The notes under the pieces are model-generated. The model saw only the letters and a list, made by a program, of their open reading frames with translations, made no database searches and was not told the DNA's origin. A stretch of DNA of 64,000 nucleotides from JAFEDN01 sp963818985 (GTDB lineage: Bacteria > Pseudomonadota > Gammaproteobacteria > Coxiellales > Coxiellaceae): contig CAWFUJ010000007.1 in the NCBI GenBank assembly GCA_963818985.1, positions 124,001 through 188,000 on the forward strand, written 5' to 3'. A program made the position numbers and the translations under genes. Positions 61,269 to 64,000 of this stretch are shown here, piece after piece; positions within the stretch are counted from its first letter, which is position 1; each line of letters starts with the position of its first letter.

Positions 61269-63471
61269 AATCCTCTTTCTCTTTGAGCGATAAGGAGTTT
61301 GAACAATGAGTTGTGGATGGATTGAATATTGTCAACGCAGATTGCCCTTGCCAATATCCTTTAGTGAATGCTTTGCCCTCTTTTGAAATGATAGCAAGTT
61401 TAGATTGGTCAACCGCGGGTAAGAAAGATAAAACCTCACTAAATAGCTTGAAAGAAAATAACAAATGGTAACTCAATTGCTCTTTCAACCAGAGAATAAT
61501 TTTTGAAAAGTTATCTTCATGGCCAATTGATTTTGCATAGTGAATCATTGATTTTATCGGCATAAGTCTATTTTCGCCACGGTCTTTGGCCATTAGCCAT
61601 TGCACCGACCAAAGGTGATTTTCATTTACAGCCGTTTGGAATATAGCCTTGGCTACTATCAAAAGATCGTCATCAGTATTTCTCATCACTGACTCAATTA
61701 ACATTTTGATCAGCAATCGATTGCCAGATTGCATCGCTAATTGAATTGTTTCCATCGTGGGTTGCAAATTTGGGGGGGAAACAAGTAAAGATTCCACTAG
61801 GGATTCATCACCTATGCTGGCTAGAGAATTGAGCGTTTCTTGTGTAGGTCTGAAGGATAGATAGTTTCGTGTTTTTTCTTCCAGCATCAATTTAACGACT
61901 GGTACAACCTTAAATTTGGCATTGATGTAGAATAACTTTATTGCATTTGATTCTAACAAGTCTCTATTTTTATTAGTTTCAAAGCGTCCTTTACTCAACT
62001 GGCTGATTAGCCATTCAGCAATGAATGCTGTAACGCCGTAACTGATACCGTCGCTTGCCTTATTGATTTGTTCTAATAAATCTAATTCGTCAAAATCAAC
62101 ACGAGTCATTATATCTTCTATTATTAGCTGTACGCCCTCTTCGATTGCAATTTTTAGAGTATTTATATCGGGTCTCACTGTCTCTAATATCCGCTTAACT
62201 AAGTTTAATCGACCTGATTTGATTGCTTGGTTTAAAGTTTCTTGATCAGGATCAATGCCGGAAGACATGATCAGTTCCACCGCCTGTAAATTTCCTGTTC
62301 TGGCTGCACGATTTAAAACTTCCCTATTAGGCTTAAGCTCATCAGACATTATCAACTTCATCATCTGGACATTACCTTGAGTAGCTGCCTCAAGTAGAAG
62401 CCCAGGTAGAAGCTTCCGGTAATGATTAACTTCCAGAGATAATATCCATGATAACAAATCTGAATTATTTGATTTCACAGCCGATTTTAAAATTTCTTCT
62501 CTTTCCTTTTCTGAGACTAGCAACCATCCATATTCTAAGGCCAACCATTTAAAGATATCTAACCGACCATAAGATGCAGCAAAAGATAATAGAGCGGCTA
62601 ATTCATACTTTAATATGGCTGGCTTAAGAACATTTAGTAGTTTAAAATTTTTAATTAGATACAAAACTAAATTTAGGTTACCCGATTGAATTGCAAGTTC
62701 CAGTGTTTTGCGAACAGGATTAACACCCTTGTCTATTATTTTTTTAACCCAGTCTAAATTTCCCGCATATGCAGCTATATGAAGCATCTCTTTACCATAG
62801 CGCATTTCCTCATCAGCCCACGACTCATCAACCCATAATTCAACTAAACTTTTCATTCCAATTCTAAAATAATCAGATGAATCAGATATGTAAAATAGTT
62901 CTCCGATACGGAAAGGTCGTTTTTGCTCCTCTGCGGCGGAGATTATTAATTTTAATAGCTCTTTATTAGCGGGTAAGCTTAAAGTAACATCCAAAATGTC
63001 AGGTATTACCCTGTCATGGCCTCGCTGTGGGGCTGTTAGCCATTGGATCATGAGTCCATTACCAACTTCAGCAGCCTTCTTTAACAAGTCTTGTGGAGAA
63101 TATTTTTGTAAATCATTCTCAGAACATCGAGATTGAATATAAGCTGGAAGTAAGGGATGAGCCAATCTCATTCCGGTTCGATACTCATTAGTTTTGAATA
63201 ATATTTGATAATGCCGATAAATGGTGAATGGAGTAAGTAAATCTGGCAATGAGGGATCTATTGTAAAAAATATTCTTTTTTCCCAGTGCGCTTGAGACCA
63301 AGCATAAGCTGATTTGGAAGCCAATAACATTCCGATACTAGGACCTGAAAAAGACAAGATCATATCAAAAATAACTTGTGGGGTAGATTTTAAAAAGGAT
63401 ATCTTGTTTGGTTTCGGTTGCTTGAATTCTTTTATGTCTTTTATATCTTTTTGCATTATGTTTAGTTCCAA
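61252..63471 (-). CDS. Large ankyrin-repeat-like protein, candidate effector
   Basis: A 739-residue soluble protein. Residues about 220-480 and 560-650 contain many degenerate ankyrin-type repeats with a shared beat (LHIAAYAGNLDWVKKIIDKGVNP, LELAIQSGNLNLVLYLIKN, LNRAARTGNLQAVELIMSSGIDP, LNQAIKSGRLNLVKRILE). The N-terminal 40 residues (QVIFDMILSFSGPSIGMLLAS) and a similar C-terminal segment (HLLFSFKLFSEVLSFLP AVDQSKLA-like) recall F-box-like helices, but weakly. There is no signal peptide. Such proteins in Legionellales are often host-directed. It ends with EamA overlap. Confidence 0.7.
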   Translation of the reverse strand: MELNIMQKDIKDIKEFKQPKPNKISFLKSTPQVIFDMILSFSGPSIGMLLASKSAYAWSQAHWEKRIFFTIDPSLPDLLTPFTIYRHYQILFKTNEYRTGMRLAHPLLPAYIQSRCSENDLQKYSPQDLLKKAAEVGNGLMIQWLTAPQRGHDRVIPDILDVTLSLPANKELLKLIISAAEEQKRPFRIGELFYISDSSDYFRIGMKSLVELWVDESWADEEMRYGKEMLHIAAYAGNLDWVKKIIDKGVNPVRKTLELAIQSGNLNLVLYLIKNFKLLNVLKPAILKYELAALLSFAASYGRLDIFKWLALEYGWLLVSEKEREEILKSAVKSNNSDLLSWILSLEVNHYRKLLPGLLLEAATQGNVQMMKLIMSDELKPNREVLNRAARTGNLQAVELIMSSGIDPDQETLNQAIKSGRLNLVKRILETVRPDINTLKIAIEEGVQLIIEDIMTRVDFDELDLLEQINKASDGISYGVTAFIAEWLISQLSKGRFETNKNRDLLESNAIKLFYINAKFKVVPVVKLMLEEKTRNYLSFRPTQETLNSLASIGDESLVESLLVSPPNLQPTMETIQLAMQSGNRLLIKMLIESVMRNTDDDLLIVAKAIFQTAVNENHLWSVQWLMAKDRGENRLMPIKSMIHYAKSIGHEDNFSKIILWLKEQLSYHLLFSFKLFSEVLSFLPAVDQSKLAIISKEGKAFTKGYWQGQSALTIFNPSTTHCSNSLSLKEKEDFKPHR

Positions 63472-63688
63472 TTATATGTTAATTTTTTCAAATCTTATAT
63501 TTTTCCGGATTCTACCCTGATCAAGAAAAAGAATCAAAGACTCCCCAGTCATTGTGAATGAGAAACCCAGGGGAATAATAAACCGTAATTGCTAAACACC
63601 ACTGAAAGACATATGATCCAGGTTAATTTATCAAAGTGGACATTCTTCACAGGGTGAGCTCACGAACTATTACTTCAAGGAGGACTCT
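63472..63688. other. Divergent intergenic region
   Basis: About 215 bp between the divergent ankyrin-like and UbiE-like genes. It contains no dispersed repeat and no gene. The AAGGAGG ribosome site of the next gene is at 63677-63683. Confidence 0.4.
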
Positions 63689-64000
63689 ATGAGCCAACGA
63701 TTTTCTTTGGGGGACGGCACCGCTTTAAAAAACCCGGTTGAGAAGCGCCAAATCAATCGTGCGGTATTTAAAATTGTTGCTCCTAGATACCAATGGATCA
63801 CTAGAGTATTATCTTTAGGGCGCGATCAATCTTGGAAACGAGAATTAATCAAATCAATTCCACCCTACTCTCAACCTGTTTGTTTAGATTTAGCTTGCGG
63901 GACTGGCGATCTTTGCCAAATGTTGGCTTTACATAACCCCCAAAGTCAAATTATTGCTGTTGATATTTGCCCTGAAATGCTGCATTTGGCATCGAAAAAA
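63689..64000 (+). CDS. UbiE/COQ5-like methyltransferase, partial
   Basis: The first 104 residues of a class I SAM methyltransferase are visible; the gene runs off the right edge. A perfect AAGGAGG precedes the ATG by 5 bases. The segment VFKIVAPRYQWITRVLSLGRDQSWKRELI followed by LDLACGTGDLC (motif I) and AVDICPEMLHLASKK follows the UbiE/MenG pattern of a helix with LSLG..W+ before motif I. True UbiE has a longer start and a DHFGFKTV block that is missing here, so it may be a paralogue. Confidence 0.78.
   Translation, partial: MSQRFSLGDGTALKNPVEKRQINRAVFKIVAPRYQWITRVLSLGRDQSWKRELIKSIPPYSQPVCLDLACGTGDLCQMLALHNPQSQIIAVDICPEMLHLASKK

Overview
The window is an AT-rich gammaproteobacterial chromosome segment that spans the canonical replication-origin gene block (dnaA, dnaN, recF, gyrB). 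Four things point to the order Legionellales, probably a Coxiella-, Rickettsiella- or Diplorickettsia-like intracellular bacterium: ankyrin-type and coiled-coil proteins of the kind secreted by such bacteria, a conjugation-type (Trb/P-type) type IV secretion cluster, many dispersed palindromic repeats, and several decaying genes. That placement is inferred from gene content and was not tested by phylogeny.

Layout. 0-5.3 kb: a variable region with two small methyltransferases, a GRDP-like protein and three gene remnants (Rpn nuclease, an unidentified frame, a DUF4143 ATPase). 5.3-18 kb: aconitase, an ABC-F ATPase, a large putative effector, a class II cyclic-nucleotide phosphodiesterase, a lytic transglycosylase, a SemiSWEET-like protein, djlA-tsaC and a gshA-gshB-rsmJ operon. 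18-28 kb: an OPT transporter, a Fur-box-preceded ferrous iron uptake operon (P19-like, cupredoxin-FTR1 fusion, ferredoxin-like membrane protein), folE, an A-type Fe-S carrier with an unusual acidic insert, hemJ, an SDR, rubredoxin and hemL. 28-37 kb: an ankyrin-like protein, tolC, an RND pump gene broken by two frameshifts, its intact adaptor gene and an IS10-like element. 37-45.6 kb: trbB-C-D-E-J-L-F-G-I, a nearly complete mating-pair-formation cluster without relaxase or coupling-protein genes in view. 45.6-58.5 kb: a GT39 glycosyltransferase operon and the origin block. 58.5-64 kb: queC, a GIY-YIG protein, an EamA transporter, a large ankyrin-like protein and the start of a UbiE-like methyltransferase.

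The most striking feature is dnaA. It survives only as a decayed frame with five independent lesions (four frameshifts and one nonsense codon), while dnaN, recF and gyrB beside it are intact. Only one perfect DnaA box is visible upstream. The dnaN-recF gap holds two copies of a GC-rich palindromic repeat, one of them split by a second mobile repeat with a 9-bp direct duplication at its borders. The recF-gyrB gap has gained a ThiXYZ-like transporter operon and a DUF29 gene, themselves separated by repeats. Together with the broken RND pump, Rpn and DUF4143 genes, this suggests a genome in active reductive evolution with recent repeat spread.

At least five repeat families recur. They sit mainly between convergent or adjacent genes, where they may end transcripts, and in several places they supply the C-terminal codons or stop codon of the neighbouring gene (rsmJ, trbE, the thiZ-like gene). 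No tRNA, rRNA or CRISPR array was seen.
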